The notes under the pieces are model-generated. The model saw only the letters and a list, made by a program, of their open reading frames with translations. It was not told the origin of the DNA and searched no databases. The position numbers and the translations under genes were made by a program. Shown here one piece after another: positions 24,843 through 33,049 of a stretch of DNA of 64,000 bases (position 1 is the stretch's first letter; every line of letters starts with the position of its first letter). The stretch is from Fusobacterium varium (GTDB taxonomy: Bacteria; Fusobacteriota; Fusobacteriia; Fusobacteriales; Fusobacteriaceae), in the NCBI GenBank assembly GCA_002356455.1, contig AP017968.1:3410001-3474000 (forward strand), written 5' to 3'.

Positions 24843-27800
24843 TTAGAACTTATAACCCAGTCCTGTTCCTACTATCCATTCACCTTTTGTCTTATTCTTT
24901 CCAGATTGATTATGTGAATCTCTTTCTACAGAGTAAGTTCCTTTTACATCAAACAAGATTCCATTTTCCAGTTCAAGTGCATATTTAGCATTCAATCCTA
25001 AGCTATGTTCATTCTTGTGGGCAACTAATATATCAAAGTCGCTTCCACCTTTGAATCTTCCTGTGATATATTCTTCATCTGCGCCATTAAGCAGTCTTGT
25101 ATAGCTTGCCCCAACTGATAATGTACTCTTTCCTTTTTCATGTGGTATCACTTTTTTAAGATCTATTCCCATTTTTCCAACTGTGTAGTCAAATGATTGT
25201 GAATCTGTTTCTATTGCTAAAGTTTTATTTCCTTCATCTGCTCCATCCTGTTTTACATATGTATATGACAGAGTTGCATAAGGTTCTAAGTATAGATTAT
25301 CTCCAATATTATGTGAATATCTTCCATTCAGATAAATATCATAAGTCAAATCATTGTAGCTTGAAGAATAGCTTCTTGTTTCTGTAATTTCTCTTCCTGC
25401 TGCTGTTCTGTTAGCATCATAGTCTCCATATTGAAATCCCATTCCTGCTGTTACTTTTAGATTTCCAAGATACTTCTTAGCATATCCTCCAATATACAGC
25501 GCATCTCCATCAACTTTTGAGCCATTAGACAAGTCAGATTTAAACTTGTTTCCTCCAACTGCCACTCCAGCTTTAAAGTCATCAGATACTCCATACTCTC
25601 CAAGCATATATGCTCCTGTGATTTTTGTATCAGAATCTATATCAGAACTTCCTATATCATAAGTATAATATCCTTTTCCATAATATGTATCTTTAGTTCC
25701 TCCATCTATATGAGTAAGTCCACCATATATCATCCATTTTCCTGTATCTGCTTTAAATGAATTTTCAGTAACTATATCTCTGAACATTCCCATTGATTTT
25801 ATTGATAATTCAGAAGAATATGAGTATGGATTTCCTGCATAGATATCATTTAAGTATCCCATAAAAGATGAGAATTTTTCATCAGTATCTACATTAAATT
25901 CTTTTACACCATCTACAACCCTCATACTTTGATATATTTTATTTAATTTCCCATAATTTGTATATTCAGGTGTTGTTGGTGACAGTGGAAGTGTAGATTT
26001 AGTTTCAACTGTTATTGTTGAAGAACCAGGAGTTTTTCTAATAGAATGTAAATATGAAGTTGTATCTAAAGTAAATAAATCTCTATATTCTATGTCTGGA
26101 TTTTCCACTCCATATATTCCATCTCCAAGTTTTATTCCCATATCTATTGTACTTCCATCAGATACTCCATTAAGCGCAAGAAGAAGTTTTCCACCATCTG
26201 AGTCTATTGTTCCACTACTATTTCCATTTGAAAGTGCATGTTTATTACTATTTGTTCCATCTATTCTTAATACAAACTCCCCGTTTTTACCAATATTAAT
26301 ATCTTTTGCTCCTGTAATTTCAGAAGTTTCAAATGCAGTTACTTTCTGATTTATATTTATATTTTCCACATTTGATATTTTATGGAAAAGATTTATATTA
26401 TCATTTCCCACTGCTCTGGAAACGGCTGAACTAAAATTTAAAGTATCATCCCCAGCATCTAAATCTATATCTCCATTGATAAAAGAATTTCCAGATATAT
26501 TTACTGTATTAGCTCCTGTACTTCCAGAAATAACAGGAGTAGTTCTATCTAAGCCCCCACCATTGATTGTTACATCTGTACTAGTAAATGAAGCTCCATC
26601 TTTAACTGTAACAGCAGTTTTATAGGCATTAATAATTCCGCCATTAAGGGAGAAATTTTTACCTGCTTCTATTGTTACTGTTCCACTGGCAACTCCAGCT
26701 CCATTGATGATTTTATTATTTTGTATTCCTTCAAAATTATCATAAGCATCTTTTCTACTATTTTTTAATTCTGTATTTATTATAGAATATATTCCTGTGC
26801 TACTTCCAGTTCCTGAGGTAATACCATTAGTTTTTATACTTCCATCACTCTCAAGAGTTATAGCCATTCCCTCTCTTTCAGGTTTGTTAATTGCTGTTCC
26901 GCCACCTTCAATTTTGACTGGTGTCTGTCCTATTACAAGTCCATAGTTCTTGTAGTCAGTAATTCCTGAATTAGAGTTTCCTACAATATATATTCCATTG
27001 CCATTTCCCATTATAACACCAGTATTTGATATTGATTCTATTATTGATGAACCAGAACTAGAATAAAGATAAATTCCATTTCCTGATTTATTTCCACTAT
27101 CATTTCCACTAATTATTCCATAATTCGTTATCTTTCCTATTTTACTCTTTGTAAAAGAACTAGTAGTACTAGAACTAGAATAAATTCCATTTACTGTATT
27201 ACTTCCAGTATTATTTCCACTAATTATTCCATAATTCGTTATCTTTCCTATTTTACTCTCTGGGAAAGAATCAAAACTATAAGAACTAGAATAAATTCCG
27301 TTTCCGTTCTCGCTACCAGAAACATTTCCGCTAATTATTCCATTATTGATTATATCACCTATTGTACTCTTATTACTTCTAGAAAAAATTCCATTTCCTA
27401 AATGAGTTCCATTACCAGTAGTACTACCACTTATTATTCCACTATTTGTTATATTTCCTATTATACTGCTTGAAGTATCAGAATAAGAAAATATTCCATT
27501 TCCTGATTTACTTCTATATCCACCAGTACTGTTTCCACTTATAGTTCCACTATTTGTTATATTTCCTATTATACTGCTTGAAGTATCAGAATAAGAAAAT
27601 ATTCCATTTCCTGATTTATCTCCACCAGTACTGCTCCCACTTATATTTCCATTATTCACTATATTTATTTTAATATTATTTGTATTTACTGTATCATCTA
27701 TTTTTACAGTTTTAGTTATATCTGTTCCTTCTGGTATTGTCCAGGTAAATTCACCAGCAGGATTTTTTGTTACTGTTCCTATATTAGTTCCTAAATCATC

Positions 27801-27950
27801 TTGTACAATAAGAGTTGAATTTTCATATTTTATTGTAACATCTCCAAATGCAAAACTACTTCCCAGTAAAAAAGCTACTACCACTCCCATTGTTATTCTA
27901 TTCTTTCCCTTGAGATATCTTTTTAAAGCTTTCTCCATTTCTTTAATCAT
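24843..27950 (-). CDS. Type V autotransporter with repeat passenger domain
   Basis: A 1035-residue secreted surface protein. The N-terminus MIKEMEKALKRYLKGKNR, followed by a hydrophobic segment ending SSFAFG, is the autotransporter-associated N-terminal signal seen in fusobacteria. Residues about 90-330 hold imperfect 36-37 residue repeats built on GNITNSGTISG...SGNGIFSYS, a beta-helix-like passenger. Residues about 740-1035 form the autotransporter beta-barrel, ending in GTGLGYKF with the expected terminal aromatic residue. Start ATG follows GGGGGAGAGGA. The upstream region carries inverted repeats around a promoter pointing away from the gene. Function is probably surface adhesion or host interaction. 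Confidence 0.93.
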   Translation of the reverse strand: MIKEMEKALKRYLKGKNRITMGVVVAFLLGSSFAFGDVTIKYENSTLIVQDDLGTNIGTVTKNPAGEFTWTIPEGTDITKTVKIDDTVNTNNIKINIVNNGNISGSSTGGDKSGNGIFSYSDTSSSIIGNITNSGTISGNSTGGYRSKSGNGIFSYSDTSSSIIGNITNSGIISGSTTGNGTHLGNGIFSRSNKSTIGDIINNGIISGNVSGSENGNGIYSSSYSFDSFPESKIGKITNYGIISGNNTGSNTVNGIYSSSSTTSSFTKSKIGKITNYGIISGNDSGNKSGNGIYLYSSSGSSIIESISNTGVIMGNGNGIYIVGNSNSGITDYKNYGLVIGQTPVKIEGGGTAINKPEREGMAITLESDGSIKTNGITSGTGSSTGIYSIINTELKNSRKDAYDNFEGIQNNKIINGAGVASGTVTIEAGKNFSLNGGIINAYKTAVTVKDGASFTSTDVTINGGGLDRTTPVISGSTGANTVNISGNSFINGDIDLDAGDDTLNFSSAVSRAVGNDNINLFHKISNVENININQKVTAFETSEITGAKDINIGKNGEFVLRIDGTNSNKHALSNGNSSGTIDSDGGKLLLALNGVSDGSTIDMGIKLGDGIYGVENPDIEYRDLFTLDTTSYLHSIRKTPGSSTITVETKSTLPLSPTTPEYTNYGKLNKIYQSMRVVDGVKEFNVDTDEKFSSFMGYLNDIYAGNPYSYSSELSIKSMGMFRDIVTENSFKADTGKWMIYGGLTHIDGGTKDTYYGKGYYTYDIGSSDIDSDTKITGAYMLGEYGVSDDFKAGVAVGGNKFKSDLSNGSKVDGDALYIGGYAKKYLGNLKVTAGMGFQYGDYDANRTAAGREITETRSYSSSYNDLTYDIYLNGRYSHNIGDNLYLEPYATLSYTYVKQDGADEGNKTLAIETDSQSFDYTVGKMGIDLKKVIPHEKGKSTLSVGASYTRLLNGADEEYITGRFKGGSDFDILVAHKNEHSLGLNAKYALELENGILFDVKGTYSVERDSHNQSGKNKTKGEWIVGTGLGYKF
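27102..27259 (-). repeat. 47-bp direct repeat within the passenger domain
   Basis: Two identical 47-bp copies at 27102-27148 and 27213-27259, period 111 bp (37 codons). In-frame unit of the passenger repeat, so gain or loss would change protein length without a frameshift. Confidence 0.85.
27437..27618 (-). repeat. 74-bp direct repeat within the passenger domain
   Basis: Two identical 74-bp copies at 27437-27510 and 27545-27618, period 108 bp (36 codons). The exact identity over synonymous positions points to recent duplication or gene conversion. Confidence 0.88.
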
Positions 27951-28036
27951 ATTTTCCTCTCCCCCTTGATATTTTTTACTTTAAATTCAACTTTTTTACA
28001 TTTATAACATTTTCAAATTCAGCAAAATTAACAATT

Positions 28037-28062
28037 GTTCTCTTATATGTATAAAAGCGAAC
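28037..28062. repeat. Left inverted repeat of a candidate promoter inversion (IR-L)
   Basis: A 26-bp site, GTTCTCTTATAT... ending AAGCGAAC. Its reverse complement matches the site at 28188-28213 at 23 of 26 positions, including an identical central TATACA. Each copy is itself an imperfect palindrome, the form expected of a tyrosine-recombinase crossover site. Confidence 0.6.
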
Positions 28063-28135
28063 ATAAAATAGTCGTAATTACTTTATTTACAGGGGGTCAT
28101 TTTTTAAGGATGTTTTCTCTAAAAATATTTTTATC

Positions 28136-28164
28136 TTGACTTTATCAATTTTAGAGATTATAAT
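28136..28164 (+). promoter_or_regulatory. Strong promoter between the inverted repeats, pointing away from the autotransporter
   Basis: TTGACT (28136-28141), 17-base spacer, TATAAT (28159-28164) on the plus strand. It faces the 3' end of a minus-strand gene and has no gene to transcribe in this orientation. A perfect inverted repeat (11-bp arms ACTTTATCAAT at 28139-28149 and ATTGATAAAGT at 28163-28173) overlaps it and may be a regulator site. On the minus strand a weaker TTTACA-18-TATAAT can be drawn through the same palindrome. Confidence 0.7.
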
Positions 28165-28187
28165 TGATAAAGTTAAAACATGTAAAA

Positions 28188-28213
28188 GTTCGCCTTTATA
28201 CATTAAAGAGAAC
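28188..28213. repeat. Right inverted repeat of a candidate promoter inversion (IR-R)
   Basis: A 26-bp site, GTTCGCCTTTATACAT... ending AGAGAAC, inverted relative to IR-L with three mismatches. With its flanks (AAAAGTTC...GAACTTTT) it can also fold as a hairpin followed by T-rich DNA and may stop the outward promoter. Confidence 0.6.
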
Positions 28214-28276
28214 TTTTATTATTTTTATAGTATTAAAGAGTATTTTACTTAGTGAATTAATTCTTGTATTGTTTCA

Positions 28277-28507
28277 TCAATTTTTTTCTATTCCTGTCAT
28301 TCTCTCTTCTATTCTTTTTATTCCATCAGTTAGTGTCTTTGTCTTTATATTTTCTATTCTGAATTTTTCTGCATACAGCCTTTCTTTTTCACAATCTCTC
28401 TTGTCCAGTTTTTTGTCAAACAGTGAAAGTATGTACTTGTGATATGCCAATAAAAAAGTTCCTGTTGTAGTTATTATCTTGAAAAACAGTTCTATATTAC
28501 TGTTCAT
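28277..28507 (-). CDS. Small single-span membrane protein, unknown function
   Basis: A 76-residue protein if begun at the ATG at 28507 (weak GGAAAG site); an ATG at 28519 would add four residues. One hydrophobic segment (about 5-27, IELFFKIITTTGTFLLAYHKYI) is followed by a highly charged helix ending RIEERMTGIEKN. This layout is like phage-associated small holin/XhlA-type proteins, but no clear homologue is recognised and no other phage gene adjoins. A terminator hairpin lies just upstream. Confidence 0.5.
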   Translation of the reverse strand: MNSNIELFFKIITTTGTFLLAYHKYILSLFDKKLDKRDCEKERLYAEKFRIENIKTKTLTDGIKRIEERMTGIEKN

Positions 28508-28539
28508 TTTTCTTTCCATTCATTTTTTTTATTTTTGAA

Positions 28540-28571
28540 TAAAAAAAGACTGCAGTTTCTGCCACAGCCTT
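28540..28571 (-). terminator. Terminator upstream of the small membrane protein gene
   Basis: Bulged stem (28546-28555 with 28559-28571) and seven T on the minus strand. It is the second of two tandem terminators after the XRE gene. Confidence 0.6.
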
Positions 28572-28591
28572 TTCATGCTATTTGATTATTT

Positions 28592-28643
28592 TAATAAAAG
28601 CCCATAAACTTTAGAATTTTTATTTCTAAAACTATATGGGCTT
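28592..28643 (-). terminator. Terminator of the XRE regulator gene
   Basis: Long hairpin with outer 9-bp stem AAGCCCATA / TATGGGCTT (28598-28606 and 28635-28643) and a paired AT-rich interior, 9 bases after the stop codon. Confidence 0.8.
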
Positions 28644-28651
28644 AATCTTTT

Positions 28652-29113
28652 CTATAATTTACTTATTCTTTCTTTAACTTTATCTAGTTTTTCCTTGTCT
28701 TTTTCTAATGTACCTTTTCTAAAACTGAGTATTTCCAGTCTTTCAGTAACCATTTTTAATATTTCCTTCTGCTCATTTATTTCAAGTTCCTCTAGCAAAA
28801 AGCTATATAGTTCTTTTATACCACTGCTTTTTATAACAGTCACTGCTATATCACTTTCAGTTGTATTTTTAATTTCATCTATTACAAATTTAGGTATTGT
28901 TTCCTCTACATAAGCTTTAACTAATTCTTTTTTCTGCAAAGGATATTCTTTTACAATTTTTTCAAGAATTTCAACATTTATAGGTTTTTCAGGTTTTTCA
29001 GATTTTTCTATTTTATCTATATAAGTGAAATATATTCCAGTTTTTCCAGATAAACCTCTCAAGCTGTCACCTTGCTGTATCCTTATTTTTTTCAGTACTT
29101 CACCAAACTTCAT
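28652..29113 (-). CDS. XRE-family transcriptional regulator
   Basis: A 153-residue protein. Start at ATG 29113 (GAGAGG upstream); the longer frame to 29155 would begin upstream of the predicted transcription start. The N-terminal helix-turn-helix (FGEVLKKIRIQQGDSLRGLSGKTGIYFTYIDKIEKSEK, residues 3-40) is a Cro/CI type with the usual recognition helix. The C-terminal half is a charged helical region that may mediate dimerisation. Target unknown; transcribed alone from its own promoter. Similar proteins occur in prophage remnants and beside small membrane proteins. Confidence 0.8.
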   Translation of the reverse strand: MKFGEVLKKIRIQQGDSLRGLSGKTGIYFTYIDKIEKSEKPEKPINVEILEKIVKEYPLQKKELVKAYVEETIPKFVIDEIKNTTESDIAVTVIKSSGIKELYSFLLEELEINEQKEILKMVTERLEILSFRKGTLEKDKEKLDKVKERISKL

Positions 29114-29146
29114 TTTGTACCTCTCTTTATTTATAATCTTTCTTAA

Positions 29147-29175
29147 ATTATACATTATTTTCTATTAAAAGTAAA
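29147..29175 (-). promoter_or_regulatory. Sigma-70 promoter of the XRE gene
   Basis: TTTACT (29170-29175), 17-base spacer, TATAAT (29147-29152) on the minus strand. Start expected near 29140. Confidence 0.75.
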
Positions 29176-29308
29176 AAAATAAATATTACATTCGTACCTC
29201 TAAAATAGTACTTATTTTCATCCAATGAAAAATCTAAAAACAATAAACTAGATAAAATATAGCTATTTAATTCAAAAAGAGAAGCAAAAATAAAAATATC
29301 AAAAATAA

Positions 29309-29338
29309 CTGACATTCTTTCAGTATTTCTGATATAAT
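29309..29338 (+). promoter_or_regulatory. Sigma-70 promoter of the nitrilase gene
   Basis: CTGACA (29309-29314), 18-base spacer, TATAAT (29333-29338), about 50 bases before the start codon. Confidence 0.65.
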
Positions 29339-29386
29339 AAAAATTATGGAAGACTTGATAATATTTTGATTTATAAGGGGGAAAAT

Positions 29387-30307
29387 ATGAAAGATTTAAA
29401 TAACAAATGTAAAATTGCTGTGGTACAGGCTGCTCCAGTAATGTTTGATAAAGACCTCTGTACTAAAAAAGCTGTTAGTTTAATTCAAGAAGCTTCAAAA
29501 AATAAAAGTGAATTAATTGTATTTCCTGAACTGTTCATTCCTGGATATCCTTATGGTATGACCTTTGGTTTTACTGTAGGAAGCCGTAATGCTGATGGAC
29601 GTAAGGATTGGAAGATGTATTATGACAATTCTATTCTGGTGCCTGGTGTAGAAACAGAATGTATAGGACAGGCAGCTAAAAAAGCTAAAGCTTATGTAAG
29701 TATTGGAGTTTCTGAACGTGATCCTGTTACAGCCACTCTTTACAATACAAATCTATTTTTCTCTCCTGATGGGGAATTGATTACTGTTCATAGAAAATTA
29801 AAACCTACTGGTGCAGAACGTGTTGTATGGGGAGATGCAGATAAAGATTATTTTCCAGTAGCTGATACTCCTTGGGGTGTAATGGGAAGTCTGATATGTT
29901 GGGAAAGTTATATGCCCCTAGCTAGAGTCGCTCTATATCAAAAAGGAATTACTCTATATATTTCACCCAATACCAATGATAATGAAGAATGGCAGGCAAC
30001 TATTCGTCATATAGCAATTGAAGGTCATTGTTATTTTATCAACTGTGATATGTATTTTACAAAAGATATGTATCCTGATGATTTACATTGCCCAGAAGAA
30101 ATTGCAAAACTTCCTGACATCGTTTGTCGTGGCGGAAGCTGTATTATTGATCCTTATGGTCATTATGAAACAGAACCTGTATGGGACAAAGAAGCAATTA
30201 TCTATGCTGAACTGGATATGGAAAAAGTTCCTATGAGTCGTATGGAATTTGATGTCTGTGGGCATTACTCAAGACCTGATATTCTTGAATTAAAAGTTAA
30301 AGAATAA
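29387..30307 (+). CDS. Nitrilase (carbon-nitrogen hydrolase family)
   Basis: A 306-residue protein; start ATG 29387 follows AGGGGG. It contains the catalytic triad of the family: Glu in FPELFIPGYPYG, Lys in HRKLKPTGAERVVWGD and Cys in GSLICWESYMPLAR. The GAERVVWGDAD and CWES context places it with true nitrilases rather than amidases. Nitrilases turn organic nitriles into carboxylic acids and ammonia. It is monocistronic, with its own promoter and terminator. Natural substrate unknown. Confidence 0.9.
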   Translation: MKDLNNKCKIAVVQAAPVMFDKDLCTKKAVSLIQEASKNKSELIVFPELFIPGYPYGMTFGFTVGSRNADGRKDWKMYYDNSILVPGVETECIGQAAKKAKAYVSIGVSERDPVTATLYNTNLFFSPDGELITVHRKLKPTGAERVVWGDADKDYFPVADTPWGVMGSLICWESYMPLARVALYQKGITLYISPNTNDNEEWQATIRHIAIEGHCYFINCDMYFTKDMYPDDLHCPEEIAKLPDIVCRGGSCIIDPYGHYETEPVWDKEAIIYAELDMEKVPMSRMEFDVCGHYSRPDILELKVKE

Positions 30308-30322
30308 TTTTATAATAGAAAA

Positions 30323-30357
30323 AGCCTAATATTTTTATTAATATTAGACTTTTTTCT
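30323..30357 (+). terminator. Terminator of the nitrilase gene
   Basis: Stem 30323-30333 / 30340-30350 with one mismatch, followed by a run of T; 15 bases after the stop codon and convergent with the GNAT gene. Confidence 0.8.
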
Positions 30358-30370
30358 TTTTCTCTATTTC

Positions 30371-30868
30371 TTATTTTTCAAGATTTAAAAACATATTATT
30401 CCACTTTGCTCCTCCATGAGAAGAAGCAGACACTCCCTGATTTTCAAAACCAAATTTTTCATAATATTTAATCAAATAATCTTTGCATGTCAATATAATA
30501 CCCTTTTTCTTTCTTTTTTTACTCAAAGATATCATATGCTTCATCAATTCTCCAGCTATTCCTTTTTTTCTATACTCTGGAAGTACATCTAATCCAAATA
30601 CTGTCTGATAATCTCCTGATGCTTTGTGCAGTAAAGGATTATGATACAGTTCATCTGGAAGTTCCGGCTTATCTGTTGTACATCCATTTATAAAACCAAT
30701 AACTTTTTCATTTTCAACTGCCACTATAAAATTTTCTCCAAAAACTTCAAATCTTTTATAAATATCCTCTTCTTTTGCTGCTTCAGCAGCTGGAAAACAC
30801 TCCTGCTCTATTTTTACTATTTTTTCTACATCATTTTTCTCAGCCATTCTTATCTCTAACATTTTCAT
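30371..30868 (-). CDS. GNAT-family N-acetyltransferase
   Basis: A 165-residue acetyltransferase. Acetyl-CoA motif A is LDVLPEYRKKGIAGELMKHMI (residues about 112-132), with YEKFGF near the C-terminus, as in arylalkylamine-type GNATs. No good ribosome site precedes ATG 30868 or 30862. Instead a consensus AGGAGG serves a 19-codon ORF (30840-30899) that overlaps the GNAT start in another frame. Translation may therefore be coupled. Substrate unknown. Confidence 0.82.
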   Translation of the reverse strand: MKMLEIRMAEKNDVEKIVKIEQECFPAAEAAKEEDIYKRFEVFGENFIVAVENEKVIGFINGCTTDKPELPDELYHNPLLHKASGDYQTVFGLDVLPEYRKKGIAGELMKHMISLSKKRKKKGIILTCKDYLIKYYEKFGFENQGVSASSHGGAKWNNMFLNLEK

Positions 30869-30899
30869 CACATATGACAGATAACAGATTATCCATCAT
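30840..30899 (-). CDS. 19-residue upstream ORF overlapping the GNAT start
   Basis: ATGATG preceded by AAGGAGGGAG, 19 codons (MMDNLLSVICDENVRDKNG), stopping inside the GNAT coding region in a different frame. Its ribosome site is far better than that of the GNAT gene. It may act as a translational coupling or leader ORF. Confidence 0.35.
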   Translation of the reverse strand: MMDNLLSVICDENVRDKNG

Positions 30900-30943
30900 A
30901 CTCCCTCCTTTTTCATGAATTTTATTATATATTTTTACCTTTA

Positions 30944-31489
30944 TTATAAAATATTAATTTCATGCTCCAGATATGGAATTAATTTTTCTTTGAAATCTTT
31001 CATTTTAATCTTCACAGTAGATAAATTTTCATTTGGATGAAAACGCATATATTCCTGCTCCAGAATTTTTTCATCAATAAATAATTTTATTCTTTTCTCC
31101 CCATCATATATCAATTCTGTTATGCTCACTGCACCAGAATGTGTATTTAAAATATTTTCCAAATCACTGTCTTTAGCCATTTCTATTTTAGAAGTTTTAT
31201 GCTTTTCTCTGAATAATTTTATATCCAACTTTTCACTTCTTGGAAGAACAAGTAAGAAAAACTGCTCATTATTTTTTGTTTTAAACATCAGATTTTTTAT
31301 ACCAGATACTTTTAATTTTTCATCTACTTTACAAAGGTCTTCTATTGTTTTTGGAAAACTGTTAAATTCCACTCTTTCATAATAAATATCCAGTTTATCT
31401 AATATATCATAGCACTCCTTCTCTTTTTCGGAAATGTTATGATCTGGTCTTCCTGTTAGGATATCTGATACTTCAAATTTTTCTTCCAT
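30944..31489 (-). CDS. YbaK/ProX-type aminoacyl-tRNA deacylase (prolyl-tRNA-editing-like)
   Basis: A 181-residue protein of the YbaK/EbsC editing fold. VSGIKNLMFKTKNNEQFFLLVLP (near residues 62-84) contains the conserved Lys region, and HSGAVSITELIYDGEKRIKLFIDEKI (near 117-142) the glycine-proline-loop equivalent. Such proteins remove wrongly attached amino acids, for example alanine from tRNA-Pro. Start follows AAAGGA. Adjacent to the NhaC gene at a 14-base distance, but no functional link is clear. Confidence 0.85.
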   Translation of the reverse strand: MEEKFEVSDILTGRPDHNISEKEKECYDILDKLDIYYERVEFNSFPKTIEDLCKVDEKLKVSGIKNLMFKTKNNEQFFLLVLPRSEKLDIKLFREKHKTSKIEMAKDSDLENILNTHSGAVSITELIYDGEKRIKLFIDEKILEQEYMRFHPNENLSTVKIKMKDFKEKLIPYLEHEINIL

Positions 31490-31503
31490 ATTTTCATCCT
31501 TTC

Positions 31504-32832
31504 TTAAATTTCTTTATCCTTTAAAATAAATCTATAATATATATATGCACAAATTGGAATCAGATATATATAAGCCGCATAAGGTATAAATTTAATACTT
31601 CCAATCCCCAGCATTGTACATGGTAGATAACATGCTATATTCCAAGGAATGAGTGCAGGAATAACTATCGCTGAATTTTCTATATCTTTTGCCAGTTCTA
31701 TCCTTTTTATTTTCTTTTCATCATAAATTTTTTCTATAATATTTTCAGTCATTATAACTGCTATAGTCTGATTTGCTCCTACCATTCCAGTAATAAAACT
31801 AACAATTACAGTGTTTCTAAATAAATCTGCTCTTGTTTTTACATTCATTATTTTACTTTTTATATAATGAAGTATATTTAACTGTTCAAAAATTCCAACA
31901 AGAGAGCAGGAAATAATTATGAGAATAAAGGCATTGAGCATTGATACAACTCCTCCTCCTTTTATAATTTTCTCCAAAGAAGTTCCATCAAATTTATAAA
32001 ATCCTAAAGCTAAATATTTTATCACATCTGCAATCTTTTCTTTTTGACTGATTACCGCTACAACTGAAGCTAAAATTATACTTACAACCATAGAAATTCT
32101 TACATTTATTCTTAAAATAGAAAAAATTACAATTGCTGCAACAGGTATAAAGATAAATCTTACATCCAAATTATATGTATTTAAAATAAGTCCTGAAATA
32201 CTATTTTCATTTGTACTAAGTATATAACTTCTAGATAGGAACATATAAAATAAACTTGTTAAAAGATATGGTATTATCATTGATTTTACCATATTTTTTA
32301 AATTTGAATATATATCTATTCCTGTAAGGCTGGCAACTAAATTAGCACTAGATGAAAGAGGTGACCATCTGTCTCCAAAATAAATTCCTGAAATTATTGC
32401 TGCTCCTACAATATTGACATCTACATTCCCACTTCTGGCTATTGCCATAAGAGCAATACCTATTGTACTTGCTGTTCCAAAGGAACTTCCTAGAAAAAAA
32501 GCTATTATACTTGTTATGAAAAATGTAAAAAATATAAAAAGATTAGGGTTTATAAACTTTATTCCAAAATATACAATACCGGGAATTGTTCCTGAAGCCA
32601 GCCAGCTTGCTGTCAAAGCTCCTACAAAAACAAATATTGTCAGAACAACTTTTGATTTTTTACTATACTCAAAAGAGATATCAATAACAGAATCCAATGT
32701 ATTTTTCTTTTTTAATGATAGCAAAGCAAAACCTGTATACACTGCTGAAACTATTATCCCAAGAGTAAATTTATTTATTATAACATATGAAAATAAAAAA
32801 AACAGCATAGCCAGAAACAATATTTTTTTCAT
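31504..32832 (-). CDS. NhaC-family Na+/H+ antiporter
   Basis: A 442-residue inner-membrane protein with about eleven helices. The segment AAIISGIYFGDRWSPLSSSANLVASLTG (near residues 143-170) is characteristic of NhaC and its relatives, as is GMVGANQTIAVIMTENII (near 337-354). It exchanges sodium (or malate/lactate in MleN-type relatives) for protons. Start ATG follows GGGGGA. Upstream of it lies an IS91-like insertion. Confidence 0.88.
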   Translation of the reverse strand: MKKILFLAMLFFLFSYVIINKFTLGIIVSAVYTGFALLSLKKKNTLDSVIDISFEYSKKSKVVLTIFVFVGALTASWLASGTIPGIVYFGIKFINPNLFIFFTFFITSIIAFFLGSSFGTASTIGIALMAIARSGNVDVNIVGAAIISGIYFGDRWSPLSSSANLVASLTGIDIYSNLKNMVKSMIIPYLLTSLFYMFLSRSYILSTNENSISGLILNTYNLDVRFIFIPVAAIVIFSILRINVRISMVVSIILASVVAVISQKEKIADVIKYLALGFYKFDGTSLEKIIKGGGVVSMLNAFILIIISCSLVGIFEQLNILHYIKSKIMNVKTRADLFRNTVIVSFITGMVGANQTIAVIMTENIIEKIYDEKKIKRIELAKDIENSAIVIPALIPWNIACYLPCTMLGIGSIKFIPYAAYIYLIPICAYIYYRFILKDKEI

Positions 32833-32962
32833 AACTCTTTCCCCCTTTTGAGCTAAACAAATATCTAGTGTTGAAGTATTGTAATTTATTTTATCACTAA
32901 AGTCAATTATATTTAAGTTATAAATAATTTAATTTTTATTATTAAAATAATTATATAAAAAA

Positions 32963-33007
32963 AGCTGAGTAACATTTAAAAAAATGTTTTACTCAGCTCT
33001 CTTTTTT
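32963..33007 (+). terminator. Hairpin at the left side of the IS91-like element
   Basis: Stem AGCTGAGT / ACTCAGCT (32963-32970 and 32991-32998) extended by an inner stem with a 2-nt bulge, then CTCTCTTTTTT. It lies 50 bases before the transposase start and may shield it from outside transcription. It also matches in style the hairpin at the right end. Confidence 0.6.
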
Positions 33008-33049
33008 GTATAATATAGTTACCACCCTAATTATACAAAGGAGACATTC

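Noticed and set aside
28164-28442. Plus-strand ORF of 92 codons after the outward promoter
   Set aside because: Mostly antisense to the small membrane protein gene. It starts two bases or so from the -10 box, leaving no leader or ribosome site.
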